A stretch of DNA of 64,000 nucleotides from Faecalicatena contorta. GTDB taxonomy: Bacteria > Bacillota > Clostridia > Lachnospirales > Lachnospiraceae. The translations under genes were made by a program, and so were the position numbers. Of the stretch, positions 53,355 through 62,952 are shown piece by piece. The notes below the pieces were generated by a model. It worked only from the letters and a program-made list of their open reading frames with translations. It was not told the DNA's origin and searched no databases. The stretch covers positions 62,001 through 126,000 of the forward strand of contig NZ_QGDS01000007.1 of assembly GCF_003149105.1 (NCBI RefSeq). The letters are read 5' to 3'. Numbering within the stretch: the first letter of the stretch is position 1; every line of letters starts with the position of its first letter.

Positions 53355-53440
53355 CTCCGGGGATTGCACTGGGTTGGCAAATAAGGTGTTGCCATCGCAA
53401 CTCAACCCATGCGGAGAATCTTTCGGGCAAGATTCTTTCT
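53355..53440 (+). ncRNA. Candidate structured RNA with its own terminator
   Basis: Nested pairing is visible: CTCC (53355-53358) with GGAG (53413-53416), GCA with TGC, TGGGTTG (53370-53376) with CAACCCA (53403-53409), and an inner GGCAA / TTGCC. An asymmetric GGGGATT bulge lies on the 5' side. GAATCTT / AAGATTC (53416-53435) and TTTCTT follow as a terminator. No gene follows before the S10 promoter, so it would be a small RNA or a 3' UTR element. I do not recognise the class. Confidence 0.4.
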
Positions 53441-53483
53441 TATGGATTGTATTGAAAAAAATGCAATTATTCTAAAAAAGTAC

Positions 53484-53512
53484 TTGAAATAAGTGGATGA
53501 ATCCGCTATAAT
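53484..53512 (+). promoter_or_regulatory. Promoter of the S10 ribosomal operon
   Basis: TTGAAA (53484-53489) and consensus TATAAT (53507-53512), with a 17-base spacer. It yields a leader of about 250 bases before rpsJ. Confidence 0.8.
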
Positions 53513-53518
53513 AATGAA

Positions 53519-53770
53519 GCTGTGGCATGATAGCTGTGAAGCGTGAGGTTGCTGCTAAGTGTAGGAAAAACACAATAGCAGGTTTTCCGCGGAGCGAATG
53601 TCAAGTTAGGAAACTGGCGACAAGTCACTGTACGAATCACAACTGATTACTATTTACTGAAAGGTAAAAGTATGAAACAACGTGTGAGTTTCTCACGACA
53701 CACACGGGAGAGTGTACAGTCACCGCTTGTCGTACTGAACGAATAGTACGAAAAGGAGGCGACTTTTTTT
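53519..53770 (+). promoter_or_regulatory. S10 operon leader with terminator-like, SD-sequestering switch
   Basis: Near the start codon an interrupted hairpin forms between 53718-53736 (AGTC, CC, TT, CGTACT) and 53745-53764 (AGTACG, AA, GG, GACT). Its 3' arm contains the rpsJ Shine-Dalgarno AGGAGG, and it is followed by TTTTTTT up to the ATG. An upstream segment CGACAAG-tc-ACTGTAC (53618-53633) is complementary to GTACAGT-caccg-CTTGTCG (53714-53732), which would remove the 5' arm. The two folds exclude each other, as in autogenous ribosomal leaders. The ligand may be a ribosomal protein such as L4. Confidence 0.6.
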
Positions 53771-54088
53771 ATGGCAAGTCAAGTAATGAGAATCACATTG
53801 AAGGCATATGATCACCAGCTGGTTGATGCATCTGCAAAGAAAATTATCGAAACTGTAAAAAAGAACGGATCACAAGTGAGTGGACCGGTGCCACTTCCAA
53901 CTAAGAAGGAAGTTGTAACAATTCTGAGGGCGGTACACAAGTACAAAGACTCCAGAGAGCAGTTCGAACAGAGAACTCATAAGAGACTCATCGATATCAT
54001 TACACCAACACAGAAGACTGTGGACGCATTATCCAGACTGGAAATGCCGGCAGGTGTTTACATTGATATCAAAATGAAAAATAAGTAA
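53771..54088 (+). CDS. rpsJ: 30S ribosomal protein S10
   Basis: 105 residues with the S10 pattern [51 protein letters not shown] and the C-terminal [24 protein letters not shown]. First gene of the S10-spc block, expressed from the leader upstream, whose attenuator ends at this start codon. S10 is a 30S head protein and also the NusE antitermination factor. Confidence 0.97.
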   Translation: MASQVMRITLKAYDHQLVDASAKKIIETVKKNGSQVSGPVPLPTKKEVVTILRAVHKYKDSREQFEQRTHKRLIDIITPTQKTVDALSRLEMPAGVYIDIKMKNK

Positions 54089-54154
54089 GCAGTATTCCTA
54101 AAGTTTAGGATGAGCGCATAAGCGCTCCGCTGTAAATCACAGGAGGTAATTATA

Positions 54155-54835
54155 ATGAAGAAAGCTATTTTAGCTACCAAAGTCGGAATGACTCAAATCT
54201 TCAACGAAGATGGAGTGTTGACTCCGGTAACTGTATTACAGGCTGGCCCTTGTGTAGTAACACAGGTTAAAACAGCTGATAATGACGGTTACAGTGCAGT
54301 TCAGGTTGGCTTTGTTGAGAAGAAAGAAAAGATTGTCACAAAAGACAAGAGCGGCAAGAAAGAAATTGCACACAGAAATGGTGTTACAAGAGCCGAAAAG
54401 GGACATTTTGATAAAGCAGGTGTTTCTGGTAAGAGATTCGTAAAAGAATTCAGATTTGAAAATGCTGAAGAATATACATTGGCTCAGGAAATCAAAGCTG
54501 ACATTTTTGCAGCAGGAGACAAGATTGATGCTACTGCAGTTTCAAAAGGTAAAGGTTTCCAGGGAGCAATCAAGCGCCACAATCAGAGCAGAGGACCTAT
54601 GACTCATGGTTCTAAGTTCCATCGCCACGCTGGTTCTAACGGTGCGGCATCTGATCCGAGTAAGGTGTTCAAGGGCAAGAAGATGCCAGGTCAGATGGGT
54701 AACAAGAAAATTACAGTTCAGAATCTTGAAATTGTCAGAGTTGATGCTGAGAACAATCTGCTTTTGGTAAAAGGCTCAGTTCCGGGACCTAGGAAATGCC
54801 TTGTGACAATTAAAGAAACTGTAAAGGCTAACTAG
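54155..54835 (+). CDS. rplC: 50S ribosomal protein L3
   Basis: 226 residues beginning [19 protein letters not shown], with the internal [22 protein letters not shown] core ([20 protein letters not shown]) and the [16 protein letters not shown] methyl-acceptor region, then [13 protein letters not shown]. The 66-base gap after rpsJ holds two small hairpins, TCCTAAA / TTTAGGA (54096-54110) and GAGCGC / GCGCTC (54112-54127). Early 50S assembly protein near the peptidyl-transferase centre. Confidence 0.97.
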   Translation: MKKAILATKVGMTQIFNEDGVLTPVTVLQAGPCVVTQVKTADNDGYSAVQVGFVEKKEKIVTKDKSGKKEIAHRNGVTRAEKGHFDKAGVSGKRFVKEFRFENAEEYTLAQEIKADIFAAGDKIDATAVSKGKGFQGAIKRHNQSRGPMTHGSKFHRHAGSNGAASDPSKVFKGKKMPGQMGNKKITVQNLEIVRVDAENNLLLVKGSVPGPRKCLVTIKETVKAN

Positions 54836-54866
54836 TCTGACTGATGTAGAAAGGAGGAACACACAG

Positions 54867-55487
54867 ATGGCAAATGTATCTGTTTATAATATCGAAGGTA
54901 AAGAAGTTGGTACAATCGATTTGAACGATGCTGTATTTGGTGTTGAGGTAAACGAACATCTTGTACACATGGCAGTTGTAAACCAGCTTGCAAATAATCG
55001 TCAGGGAACACAGAAAGCGAAGACTCGCGCAGAAGTTTCCGGAGGCGGAAGAAAACCATGGAGACAAAAAGGAACAGGTCATGCAAGACAGGGTTCAACA
55101 AGATCTCCACAGTGGACAGGCGGAGGAGTTGTATTTGCTCCGGTACCGAGAGACTACTCATTCAAAATGAATAAGAAAGAGAAGAGAGCAGCACTGAAAT
55201 CAGCACTTTCTTCCAGAGTAGAAGGTAAGAAATTTATCGTAATTGATGAGATGAACTTTGATGAAATCAAAACAAAAAGATTCCAGGAGGTTTTGAACAA
55301 CCTGAATGTGAATAAAGCATTGGTTGTTTTGGAGGACGGCAACAAAAACGTTGAGATCTCCGCGAAAAACATTCCGGATGTGAAGACAGCTCATACAAAT
55401 ACAATTAATGTATATGACATCTTAAAATACAACACAGTAATCGCTACGAAAGCTGCTGTTGCAAGTATCGAGGAGGTGTACGCATAA
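54867..55487 (+). CDS. rplD: 50S ribosomal protein L4
   Basis: 206 residues: [20 protein letters not shown], then the extended loop with [24 protein letters not shown] sequence ([39 protein letters not shown]) that lines the exit tunnel, and the globular C-terminus ending [12 protein letters not shown]. In many bacteria L4 controls its own operon through the S10 leader, so the leader switch at 53618-53770 may be its target. Its stop overlaps the rplW start by one base. Confidence 0.97.
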   Translation: MANVSVYNIEGKEVGTIDLNDAVFGVEVNEHLVHMAVVNQLANNRQGTQKAKTRAEVSGGGRKPWRQKGTGHARQGSTRSPQWTGGGVVFAPVPRDYSFKMNKKEKRAALKSALSSRVEGKKFIVIDEMNFDEIKTKRFQEVLNNLNVNKALVVLEDGNKNVEISAKNIPDVKTAHTNTINVYDILKYNTVIATKAAVASIEEVYA

Positions 55488-55786
55488 TGGCTAATATTCA
55501 ATATTATGATGTAATCCTTAAACCAGTAGTTACTGAGAAAACAATGGGACTTATGGCTGATAAGAAATATACTTTCTTAGTTCACACACAGGCTACGAAG
55601 TCACAGGTCAAAGAAGCTGTTGAAAAAATGTTCGCAGGAACAAAAGTGAAAAGTGTAAATACCATGAATCTTGAAGGAAAGACAAAGAGACGCGGTATGA
55701 CTTATGGAAAAACAGCTAAGACAAAGAAAGCAATCGTTCAGCTGACAGAAGACAGCGCTGAGATTGAAATCTTCCAGGGACTGTAG
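55487..55786 (+). CDS. rplW: 50S ribosomal protein L23
   Basis: 99 residues with [39 protein letters not shown] and the tail [17 protein letters not shown] typical of L23, the docking site for trigger factor and SRP at the tunnel exit. The stop codon TAG is the first part of the repeated intergenic element described at 55784. Confidence 0.97.
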   Translation: MANIQYYDVILKPVVTEKTMGLMADKKYTFLVHTQATKSQVKEAVEKMFAGTKVKSVNTMNLEGKTKRRGMTYGKTAKTKKAIVQLTEDSAEIEIFQGL

Positions 55787-55905
55787 ACCGGAAGCAACTT
55801 AGTGAGGTTGGAAGTACTTAACGAGGTTTTTTCGAGTTTAGTACGAGGCCGTTCCTTGAATTTAGCGAGGTATTGTCGAGCTTAATGAAAGGAACTTCCT
55901 TAAGT
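55784..55905 (+). repeat. Ribosomal-operon intergenic element, copy A (rplW-rplB)
   Basis: Starts at the rplW stop (TAG-ACCG) and runs to about 55905. It contains repeated TTAGNGAGG-like units and a stem GTTCCTT (55851-55857) / AAGGAAC (55889-55895). Copies B and C carry GTTCTTT / AAAGAAC at the same place, a compensatory change in both arms. Confidence 0.65.
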
Positions 55906-55968
55906 AACAATATATACGGTGCAATTCCGTGATAACAAATAACAGGCGAAACGAAAGGAGAGAACGTA

Positions 55969-56811
55969 ATGGGAATCAAAACATATAACCCATATACACC
56001 TTCCAGAAGACAGATGACTGGTTCTGATTTCTCTGAAATTACAAAGACAACTCCAGAGAAATCTCTGCTGGATTCCAAGAGCAGAAAAGCTGGTCGCAAT
56101 AATCAGGGTAAAATCACAGTTAGACACCGCGGAGGCGGAGCTAAGAAAAAATATAGAATTATAGATTTCAAGAGAAAGAAAGATGGCGTTCCGGCAACTG
56201 TAATCGGAATCGAGTATGATCCGAACAGAACAGCGAATATCGCACTGATCTGCTATGCAGACGGCGAGAAAGCTTATATCCTTGCTCCGGAAGGTCTGAA
56301 AGACGGCATGAAGGTTATGAATGGTCCGGAAGCAGAAGTAAGAGTAGGAAACTGCCTGCCGCTTTCTGGAATTCCAGTTGGTACTCAGATTCATAACATT
56401 GAGATGTATCCTGGAAAAGGCGGACAGCTCGTTCGTTCAGCAGGAAACAGTGCACAGTTGATGGCTAAAGAAGGAAAGTATGCAACACTCAGACTTCCAT
56501 CTGGTGAGATGAGAATGGTTCCAATCGTTTGCAGAGCATCCATCGGTGTCGTAGGCAACGGAGACCACAGCCTGATTAACATTGGTAAAGCAGGCCGTAA
56601 GCGTCACATGGGCTTCAGACCTACAGTACGTGGTTCCGTTATGAACCCGAACGACCATCCACATGGTGGTGGTGAAGGTAAGACTGGTATCGGACGTCCA
56701 GGCCCATCTACACCTTGGGGCAAACCGGCACTTGGTCTTAAGACACGTAAGAAAAACAAATCTTCTAACAAGCTGATTGTAAGAAGAAGAGATGGAAAAG
56801 CGATTAAATAA
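55969..56811 (+). CDS. rplB: 50S ribosomal protein L2
   Basis: 280 residues: [41 protein letters not shown], the zinc-free OB-like core, [20 protein letters not shown] and the catalytic-region C-terminus with [21 protein letters not shown] including the conserved histidine near the peptidyl-transferase centre. A strong AAAGGAGAG precedes the start. Full length, no oddity. Confidence 0.97.
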   Translation: MGIKTYNPYTPSRRQMTGSDFSEITKTTPEKSLLDSKSRKAGRNNQGKITVRHRGGGAKKKYRIIDFKRKKDGVPATVIGIEYDPNRTANIALICYADGEKAYILAPEGLKDGMKVMNGPEAEVRVGNCLPLSGIPVGTQIHNIEMYPGKGGQLVRSAGNSAQLMAKEGKYATLRLPSGEMRMVPIVCRASIGVVGNGDHSLINIGKAGRKRHMGFRPTVRGSVMNPNDHPHGGGEGKTGIGRPGPSTPWGKPALGLKTRKKNKSSNKLIVRRRDGKAIK

Positions 56812-56837
56812 TTCAGATTACAAGGAGGTTAGAACCT

Positions 56838-57119
56838 ATGGCTCGTTCACTTAAAAAAGGCCCATTCGCAGACGAAAGTTTACTGAAAAAAGTAGATGCT
56901 ATGAATGCAGCAGGTGATAAATCAGTTATTAAGACATGGTCACGTCGTTCTACAATCTTCCCAACATTCATTGGACACACATTCGCAGTCCATGACGGAA
57001 GAAAGCATGTGCCTGTATATGTTACAGAAGATATGGTTGGCCACAAGCTCGGAGAGTTCGTTGCAACCAGAACATATAGAGGACATGGTAAAGACGAGAA
57101 GAAGTCAAGAGTAAGATAA
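56838..57119 (+). CDS. rpsS: 30S ribosomal protein S19
   Basis: 93 residues, starting [18 protein letters not shown], then [20 protein letters not shown] and [15 protein letters not shown] with the basic tail [14 protein letters not shown]. Binds the 30S head with S13. The gap to rplV holds two tandem hairpins. Confidence 0.97.
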   Translation: MARSLKKGPFADESLLKKVDAMNAAGDKSVIKTWSRRSTIFPTFIGHTFAVHDGRKHVPVYVTEDMVGHKLGEFVATRTYRGHGKDEKKSRVR

Positions 57120-57132
57120 TCATTAACACAAA

Positions 57133-57190
57133 CTTATTGAACTGTGAAAATTCAATAAGGTATATTTATTGAACTACTATATTCAATAAA
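57133..57190 (+). repeat. Tandem double hairpin between rpsS and rplV
   Basis: Hairpin 1: CTTATTGAA (57133-57141) / TTCAATAAG (57151-57159). Hairpin 2: TTTATTGAA (57165-57173) / TTCAATAAA (57182-57190). Both stems are perfect 9-bp repeats, and the first base pair changes from C-G to T-A between copies, so pairing is kept. Confidence 0.65.
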
Positions 57191-57213
57191 GTATTCGAAA
57201 GGAGGGTTCACCC

Positions 57214-57600
57214 ATGGCAAAAGGACATAGATCCCAAATTAAGAGAGAAAGAAATGAGCAGAAAGACACAAGACCATCAGCTAAGATTTCTTATGCAAGA
57301 GTGTCAGTTCAGAAAGCTTGTTTTGTATTAGATGCCATCAGAGGTAAGGATGTACAGACAGCACTTGGTATTTTAGCTTATAACCCAAGATATGCTTCAA
57401 GCGTAATAGAAAAATTATTAAAGTCAGCAATTGCAAATGCTGAGAACAACAATGGTATGAATGTTGAGAACCTTTATATTGAAGAGTGTTATGCAAATAA
57501 AGGACCGACAATGAAGAGAATCAAACCAAGGGCACAGGGAAGAGCTTATAGAATCGAAAAGAGAATGAGCCACATCACAATCGTGCTTAATGAAAGATAA
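57214..57600 (+). CDS. rplV: 50S ribosomal protein L22
   Basis: 128 residues with [42 protein letters not shown] and the long beta-hairpin loop that reaches into the tunnel ([33 protein letters not shown]). AAAGGAGGG at the start. The end of the gene supplies the Shine-Dalgarno sequence for rpsC. Confidence 0.97.
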   Translation: MAKGHRSQIKRERNEQKDTRPSAKISYARVSVQKACFVLDAIRGKDVQTALGILAYNPRYASSVIEKLLKSAIANAENNNGMNVENLYIEECYANKGPTMKRIKPRAQGRAYRIEKRMSHITIVLNER

Positions 57601-57611
57601 GGAGGGCAATA

Positions 57612-58268
57612 ATGGGACAGAAAGTTAATCCTCATGGTTTAAGAGTTGGCGTTATCAAAGACTGGGACTCTAAATGGTATGCAGAAAAAGATTTCGCGGA
57701 TAACCTGGTGGAAGACCATGAAATCAGAAAATTCCTTAAAAAGAAATTATACAGCGCAGGTGTTTCCAAAATTGAAATTGAGAGAGCATCTGACCGTGTG
57801 AAAATTGTTATCTATACAGCAAAACCTGGCGTAGTTATCGGAAAAGGCGGAGCTGAAATTGAGAAAGTGAAAGCTGAATTAACTCGGTTTACAAACAAGA
57901 AATTAATTGTAGATATCAAAGAAATCAAGAGACCGGACAAAGATGCTCAGTTAGTAGCTGAAAATATTGCCCAGCAGCTTGAGAACCGTATTTCATTCAG
58001 ACGTGCTATGAAATCATGCATGTCAAGAACTATGAAATCCGGAGCACTTGGTGTAAAGACATCTGTTTCAGGACGTCTTGGCGGTGCTGATATGGCTCGT
58101 ACAGAGTTCTACAGTGAAGGAACTATTCCGCTTCAGACACTGAGAGCTGACATTGATTATGGATTCGCAGAAGCTGACACAACTTTCGGAAAAGTCGGTG
58201 TAAAGGTATGGATTTACAAAGGTGAAGTTCTTCCGACTAAAGCAGATAAGGAAGGGAGCGATAAATAA
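57612..58268 (+). CDS. rpsC: 30S ribosomal protein S3
   Basis: 218 residues: [20 protein letters not shown], a KH domain with the GKGG-type loop ([16 protein letters not shown]) and the C-terminal [20 protein letters not shown] and [16 protein letters not shown]. Lies at the mRNA entry site. The stop overlaps the rplP start by one base. Confidence 0.97.
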   Translation: MGQKVNPHGLRVGVIKDWDSKWYAEKDFADNLVEDHEIRKFLKKKLYSAGVSKIEIERASDRVKIVIYTAKPGVVIGKGGAEIEKVKAELTRFTNKKLIVDIKEIKRPDKDAQLVAENIAQQLENRISFRRAMKSCMSRTMKSGALGVKTSVSGRLGGADMARTEFYSEGTIPLQTLRADIDYGFAEADTTFGKVGVKVWIYKGEVLPTKADKEGSDK

Positions 58269-58705
58269 TGTTAATGCCAAAAAGAGTAAAACGTCGTAAA
58301 CAATTCCGTGGTACCATGAAAGGTAAAGCTTTAAGAGGTAACACGATTTCATACGGTGAATACGGTATCGTTGCAGCGGAACCATGCTGGATTCGTTCTA
58401 ACCAGATCGAGGCGGCCCGTATTGCGATGACACGTTACATCAAGCGTGGTGGTAAGGTTTGGATTAAAATTTTCCCAGACAAACCGGTAACAGCAAAACC
58501 AGCAGAAACTCGTATGGGTAAAGGAAAAGGAGCATTAGAGTACTGGGTAGCAGTAGTTAAGCCAGGACGTGTAATGTTTGAAATTGCAGGAGTACCTGAA
58601 GAAACAGCTAGAGAGGCACTTCGTCTTGCAATGCACAAGTTACCTTGCAAATGCAAAATCGTTTCTCGCGCAGACTTAGAAGGCGGTGATAACAGTGAAA
58701 ATTAA
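58268..58705 (+). CDS. rplP: 50S ribosomal protein L16
   Basis: 145 residues: [81 protein letters not shown] second ATG at 58274 (MPKRVKRR) could equally be the start. Overlaps rpmC. Confidence 0.97.
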   Translation: MLMPKRVKRRKQFRGTMKGKALRGNTISYGEYGIVAAEPCWIRSNQIEAARIAMTRYIKRGGKVWIKIFPDKPVTAKPAETRMGKGKGALEYWVAVVKPGRVMFEIAGVPEETAREALRLAMHKLPCKCKIVSRADLEGGDNSEN

Positions 58706-58901
58706 TACATTTGTAGAAGAATTAAGAGGAAAATCTGTAGAAGAATTAAATGAAGAATTAGTAGCTGCTAAGAAGGAACTTTTTAATTTAAGATTCCAGA
58801 ATGCAACGAATCAATTAGATAACACAAGCAGAATTAAAGAAGTGAGAAAGAATATCGCTCGTATCCAGACAGTGATAACTGAAGCTTCTAAAGCTGAGTA
58901 G
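58695..58901 (+). CDS. rpmC: 50S ribosomal protein L29
   Basis: 68 residues from GTG 58695 ([40 protein letters not shown]), all-helical L29. A GTG at 58686 is also in frame, but it lies inside the AGAAGGCGG Shine-Dalgarno sequence, so 58695 is preferred. The gene starts within the end of rplP. Confidence 0.93.
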   Translation: MKINTFVEELRGKSVEELNEELVAAKKELFNLRFQNATNQLDNTSRIKEVRKNIARIQTVITEASKAE

Positions 58902-58912
58902 GAGGTCGTACT

Positions 58913-59170
58913 GTGGAAGAAAGAAATCTTAGAAAAACCCGTACAGGCAAGGTTGTTAGTGATAAAATGGACAAAACAATCGTTGTTGCAGTTGAAGACC
59001 ACGTTAAGCACCCACTTTATAAGAAAATCATTAAAAAGACTTATAAATTGAAAGCTCATGATGAGAAGAATGAGTGTAACGTTGGAGATACAGTAAAAGT
59101 TATGGAAACAAGACCATTGTCCAAAGACAAAAGATGGAGACTTGTAGAAGTTATGGAAAAAGCGAAATAA
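58913..59170 (+). CDS. rpsQ: 30S ribosomal protein S17
   Basis: 85 residues from GTG 58913 (TAGGAGG upstream): [62 protein letters not shown]-fold primary 16S-binding protein. Confidence 0.97.
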   Translation: MEERNLRKTRTGKVVSDKMDKTIVVAVEDHVKHPLYKKIIKKTYKLKAHDEKNECNVGDTVKVMETRPLSKDKRWRLVEVMEKAK

Positions 59171-59203
59171 TCTTACCGCATATTTTAAAGGAGGTTTACC
59201 TGC

Positions 59204-59572
59204 ATGATACAACAAGAAAGTAGACTTAAAGTAGCAGACAACACAGGTGCTAAAGAAGTGCTGTGTATCCGTGTACTTGGCGGTTCTACAAGAAGATATG
59301 CCAATATCGGAGATGTAATTGTTGCGACTGTTAAAGATGCAACACCAGGCGGCGTTGTAAAAAAGGGTGACGTTGTAAAAGCCGTAGTTGTCCGTACTGT
59401 TAAGGGAGCACGTCGTAAAGATGGTTCCTATATCAGATTTGACGAAAATGCTGCTGTTATTATAAAAGACGATATGAACCCACGTGGAACACGTATTTTT
59501 GGACCAGTAGCCAGAGAGCTTAGGGATAAACACTTTATGAAGATTGTTTCTTTAGCTCCGGAAGTACTCTAG
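59204..59572 (+). CDS. rplN: 50S ribosomal protein L14
   Basis: 122 residues, [40 protein letters not shown], then [20 protein letters not shown], complete and typical. L14 contacts L19 at the subunit interface and is the site bound by the RsfS silencing factor. Confidence 0.97.
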   Translation: MIQQESRLKVADNTGAKEVLCIRVLGGSTRRYANIGDVIVATVKDATPGGVVKKGDVVKAVVVRTVKGARRKDGSYIRFDENAAVIIKDDMNPRGTRIFGPVARELRDKHFMKIVSLAPEVL

Positions 59573-59585
59573 GGAGGTGCCGAGA

Positions 59586-59897
59586 ATGTCAACTATGAAA
59601 ATCAAAAAGGGCGATACCGTAAAGGTTATTGCTGGTAAAGATAAAGACAAAGAAGGCAAAGTAATTGCTGTAAATCAAAAGGATGGAAAAGTTCTGGTTG
59701 AAGGTGTCAACATGCTGACAAAGCACACAAAACCAAGCGCTGCTAATCAGAATGGCGGTATCATCCATCAGGAAGGATCGATTGATATCTCTAATGTGAT
59801 GTATGTACACAAAGGAGAAGTTACCAGAATCGGTTTCAAAATGGATGGAGACAAAAAGGTACGTGTTGCTAAGTCAACAGGCGACGTAATTGATTAA
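59586..59897 (+). CDS. rplX: 50S ribosomal protein L24
   Basis: 103 residues from ATG 59586, with GGGAGG at 59572-59577 giving the spacing; GTG 59577 overlaps it. KOW motif [20 protein letters not shown], then [20 protein letters not shown] and the family C-terminus. Assembly initiator of the 50S subunit. Confidence 0.95.
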   Translation: MSTMKIKKGDTVKVIAGKDKDKEGKVIAVNQKDGKVLVEGVNMLTKHTKPSAANQNGGIIHQEGSIDISNVMYVHKGEVTRIGFKMDGDKKVRVAKSTGDVID

Positions 59898-59920
59898 CCC
59901 AAGGAAGGAGGTCCAGAACT

Positions 59921-60460
59921 TTGAATAGACTGAAAGAACAATATCAAAATGAGATCGTTAGTGCAATGGTCAAAAAATTTGGATATAAGAATATTATGGA
60001 AGTGCCAAAGCTTGATAAAGTTGTTATCAATATGGGCGTTGGCGAAGCAAAAGAAAATGCAAAAATATTAGAGTCAGCAGTTGCTGATTTGGAGAAAATT
60101 TCAGGACAGAAAGCAGTTCTTACAAAAGCTAAGAACTCAGTTGCAAACTTCAAAATCAGAGAAGGCATGGCAATAGGATGTAAAGTTACTTTAAGAGGCG
60201 AAAGAATGTATGAATTTGTTGACCGTCTGGTGAACCTTGCATTGCCTCGTGTACGTGACTTCAGAGGTGTAAATCCGAATGCATTCGACGGAAGAGGCAA
60301 CTACGCTCTTGGTATTAAAGAGCAGCTGATTTTCCCTGAAATCGAGTATGATAAGGTAGATAAAGTCAGAGGTATGGATGTAATTTTTGTTACAACAGCT
60401 AAGACTGACGAAGAAGCTCGTGAATTATTGACACAGTTCAATATGCCATTCACTAAGTAA
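59921..60460 (+). CDS. rplE: 50S ribosomal protein L5
   Basis: 179 residues from TTG 59921 (AAGGAGG 11 bases upstream): [58 protein letters not shown] and [20 protein letters not shown]. Binds 5S rRNA and contacts P-site tRNA. The TTG start is unusual, but no in-frame ATG is near. Confidence 0.96.
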   Translation: MNRLKEQYQNEIVSAMVKKFGYKNIMEVPKLDKVVINMGVGEAKENAKILESAVADLEKISGQKAVLTKAKNSVANFKIREGMAIGCKVTLRGERMYEFVDRLVNLALPRVRDFRGVNPNAFDGRGNYALGIKEQLIFPEIEYDKVDKVRGMDVIFVTTAKTDEEARELLTQFNMPFTK

Positions 60461-60473
60461 AGGAGGGAAATTC

Positions 60474-60659
60474 ATGGCTAAGACATCAATGAAAATTAAA
60501 CAGCAGCGAAAAGCTAAATTCTCTACAAGAGAATATAACCGCTGCAGAATCTGCGGACGTCCACATTCCTATTTGAGAAAATATGGAATCTGCCGTATTT
60601 GCTTCCGTGAACTGGCATATAAAGGACAGATCCCTGGTGTAAGAAAAGCAAGCTGGTAG
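60474..60659 (+). CDS. rpsN: 30S ribosomal protein S14, zinc-binding type
   Basis: 61 residues (type Z): [20 protein letters not shown], then the zinc ligands CRIC and CRIC in [20 protein letters not shown], and PGVRKASW at the end. The stop codon opens repeat copy B. Confidence 0.97.
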   Translation: MAKTSMKIKQQRKAKFSTREYNRCRICGRPHSYLRKYGICRICFRELAYKGQIPGVRKASW

Positions 60660-60765
60660 ACCGATAGTGATTGGTGAGGTATTTTCGAACCTAGCACGTA
60701 GGTCGTTCTTTGAGATTAGCGAGGTTCTTCACGAGCTTAGTGAAAAGAACTTCATTTAAGTTGAA
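60657..60765 (+). repeat. Ribosomal-operon intergenic element, copy B (rpsN-rpsH)
   Basis: Starts TAG-ACCG at the rpsN stop. Stem arms GTTCTTT (60705-60711) and AAAGAAC (60744-60750) flank TTAGCGAGG and CGAGCTTAGTG units. The second half is nearly identical to copy C (TGAGATTAGCGAGGT shared). Confidence 0.65.
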
Positions 60766-60823
60766 CCGCGCAAGAAGAACTTCCAGCATTTAACCCATAA
60801 AGAAATAAGGAGGTCAATAATCC

Positions 60824-61225
60824 ATGACTATGAGTGATCCAATCGCAGATATGCTTACAAGAATCCGTAATGCAAATACTGCTAAACATGATACAGTTGA
60901 TGTTCCTGCATCCAAGATGAAAATCGCGATTGCTGAGATTCTGTTAAACGAAGGTTATATTACAAAATATGACATCGTAGAAGATGGAAACTTTAAGACA
61001 ATCCACATCGCATTAAAATATGGTGCAGATAAGAGCGAAAAAGTTATTTCCGGTCTGAAGAGAATTTCCAAACCAGGACTTCGTGTATATGCCAACAGCG
61101 CAGATATCCCGAAAGTATTAGGCGGACTTGGAACAGCGATTATTTCTACAAATAAAGGCGTTATCACAGATAAAGATGCAAAGAAACTCGGCGTAGGCGG
61201 AGAAGTACTCTGCTTCGTGTGGTAG
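60824..61225 (+). CDS. rpsH: 30S ribosomal protein S8
   Basis: 133 residues: [40 protein letters not shown] and the C-terminal [27 protein letters not shown]. Start at ATG 60824 by AAGGAGG at 60807-60813; ATG 60830 is possible. Regulates the spc operon in other bacteria. Confidence 0.97.
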   Translation: MTMSDPIADMLTRIRNANTAKHDTVDVPASKMKIAIAEILLNEGYITKYDIVEDGNFKTIHIALKYGADKSEKVISGLKRISKPGLRVYANSADIPKVLGGLGTAIISTNKGVITDKDAKKLGVGGEVLCFVW

Positions 61226-61340
61226 ACCGAAAGCAACTTAGTGAATCCAAGCGAAAGTGCCGGATGAACTTAGTGCGAGGTCGTTCTTTGAGATTAGCGA
61301 GGTATTACACGAGCTTAGCGAAAAGAACTTCATTGTGAAA
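61223..61340 (+). repeat. Ribosomal-operon intergenic element, copy C (rpsH-rplF)
   Basis: Starts TAG-ACCG-AAAGCAACTTAGTGA at the rpsH stop, closely matching copy A at this end and copy B at the other. Stem arms GTTCTTT (61283-61289) and AAAGAAC (61322-61328). An open frame from 61257 crosses the element into rplF but has no start signal. About 90 further bases before rplF hold nothing recognised. Confidence 0.65.
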
Positions 61341-61427
61341 TATAAAGAAGAGGAAACACCACAGCAACTGAAAACAGAGGAGCCCTTTAGCTGCTTCTCC
61401 GAGAATTTAAGTTATAGGAGGTACGGT

Positions 61428-61970
61428 ATGTCACGTATAGGAAGACTGCCAATCGCAATTCCAGCAGGCGTAACTGTTGATATTGCAGAAAATAACGTAG
61501 TGACTGTAAAAGGTCCTAAAGGAACTCTTGTAAAAGAGCTTCCTACAGAAATGGAAATCAAAAAAGAAGGCGAAGAAATCATCGTCACAAGACCGAGTGA
61601 TTTGAAGAAAATGAAGTCTTTACATGGTCTGACAAGAACATTAGTCAACAACATGGTTGTTGGTGTAACAGACGGATACAAGAAGGTTCTGGAAGTCAAC
61701 GGTGTTGGTTACAGAGCAGCAAAAGCCGGAAACAAGCTGACATTAAGCCTGGGATATTCTCATCCGGTTGAAATGACTGATCCGGAAGGCGTTGAGACAA
61801 CTCTGGAAGGTCAGAACAAAATCACTGTATCAGGTATCGATAAAGAAAAAGTAGGCCAATACGCAGCGGAAATCAGAGACAAGAGAAGACCGGAGCCATA
61901 CAAGGGCAAAGGTATTAAGTATTCTGATGAAGTTATTAGACGTAAAGTTGGTAAGACTGGTAAGAAATAA
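61428..61970 (+). CDS. rplF: 50S ribosomal protein L6
   Basis: 180 residues from ATG 61428 with AGGAGG upstream: [37 protein letters not shown] and the C-terminal [32 protein letters not shown] 57-codon upstream extension is not used. Confidence 0.97.
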   Translation: MSRIGRLPIAIPAGVTVDIAENNVVTVKGPKGTLVKELPTEMEIKKEGEEIIVTRPSDLKKMKSLHGLTRTLVNNMVVGVTDGYKKVLEVNGVGYRAAKAGNKLTLSLGYSHPVEMTDPEGVETTLEGQNKITVSGIDKEKVGQYAAEIRDKRRPEPYKGKGIKYSDEVIRRKVGKTGKK

Positions 61971-61987
61971 ATAAGGAGGGTGTGAAA

Positions 61988-62356
61988 ATGGTTAGTAAGA
62001 AATCAAGAAGCGAAGTTCGTAGAAAAAAACACATGAAATTACGTAACCGTTTCAGCGGTACTGCTGAGAGACCACGTTTAGCTGTGTTTAGAAGTAATAC
62101 TCACATGTATGCACAGATCGTTGACGATACGGTTGGAAACACTCTGGTTGCAGCTTCCACTCTTCAGAAAGATGTGAAAGCAGAATTAGAAAAAACCAAC
62201 AACGTTGAAGCAGCTGCATATTTAGGTAAAGTAATTGCTGAGAAGGCAAAAGAAAAAGGTATTACAGATGTTGTCTTTGACAGAGGCGGCCTTATATATC
62301 AGGGAAAAGTAAAAGCATTAGCAGACGCAGCCAGAGAAGCTGGACTGAATTTCTAG
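61988..62356 (+). CDS. rplR: 50S ribosomal protein L18
   Basis: 122 residues from ATG 61988 (AAGGAGGG at 61973-61980; GTG 61982 is too close): [40 protein letters not shown] and [20 protein letters not shown]. Binds 5S rRNA. Confidence 0.97.
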   Translation: MVSKKSRSEVRRKKHMKLRNRFSGTAERPRLAVFRSNTHMYAQIVDDTVGNTLVAASTLQKDVKAELEKTNNVEAAAYLGKVIAEKAKEKGITDVVFDRGGLIYQGKVKALADAAREAGLNF

Positions 62357-62371
62357 GAAGGGAGAACACAT

Positions 62372-62881
62372 ATGAAACAAGAACGTATTGATGCTAGTCA
62401 AATGGAATTAACAGAAAAAGTGGTATCAATCAAACGTGTTACCAAAGTTGTTAAAGGTGGTCGTAACTTCAGGTTCACAGCTTTAGTGGTTGTTGGCGAT
62501 GGTAAAGGCCATGTTGGTGCAGGTTTAGGAAAGGCTACTGAAATCCCGGAAGCTATCCGCAAAGGGAAAGAAGATGCAGCAAAGAAATTAATCAAAGTTT
62601 CAATGGATGATAATGACAGTGTTACACATGACATTATCGGAAAGTTCGGAAGTGCTTCAGTGTTATTAAAGAAAGCTCCGGATGGTACTGGTGTAATTGC
62701 CGGAGGCCCGGCGCGTGCGGTAATCGAGATGGCAGGAATCAAGAATATCCGTACAAAATCTTTAGGTTCTAACAATAAGCAGAATGTAGTTCTGGCTACA
62801 ATTGAAGGCCTGAGAGAAATAAAGACTCCAGAAGATGTTGCAAAACTTCGCGGCAAGTCAGTAGAAGAGATCGTAGGCTAA
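62372..62881 (+). CDS. rpsE: 30S ribosomal protein S5
   Basis: 169 residues: [60 protein letters not shown] and the C-terminal domain [20 protein letters not shown]. Ends before a tandem hairpin pair. Confidence 0.97.
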   Translation: MKQERIDASQMELTEKVVSIKRVTKVVKGGRNFRFTALVVVGDGKGHVGAGLGKATEIPEAIRKGKEDAAKKLIKVSMDDNDSVTHDIIGKFGSASVLLKKAPDGTGVIAGGPARAVIEMAGIKNIRTKSLGSNNKQNVVLATIEGLREIKTPEDVAKLRGKSVEEIVG

Positions 62882-62884
62882 GAA

Positions 62885-62934
62885 GATAGAACGAGGTTCT
62901 ATCGTATAATAAAGATAGAATATGGTTCTATTTT
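62885..62934 (+). repeat. Tandem double hairpin between rpsE and rpmD
   Basis: Hairpin 1: GATAGAAC (62885-62892) / GTTCTATC (62896-62903). Hairpin 2: AAGATAGAA (62912-62920) / TTCTATTTT (62926-62934) with one G-T pair. Both derive from the same sequence, as in the rpsS-rplV gap, but the stem sequence is different. Confidence 0.6.
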
Positions 62935-62952
62935 AGTAGGAGGTAAAATAAA

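Noticed and set aside
61257..61427. N-terminal extension of ribosomal protein L6
   Set aside because: The extension crosses repeat copy C and lacks a start signal; AGGAGG lies before ATG 61428.
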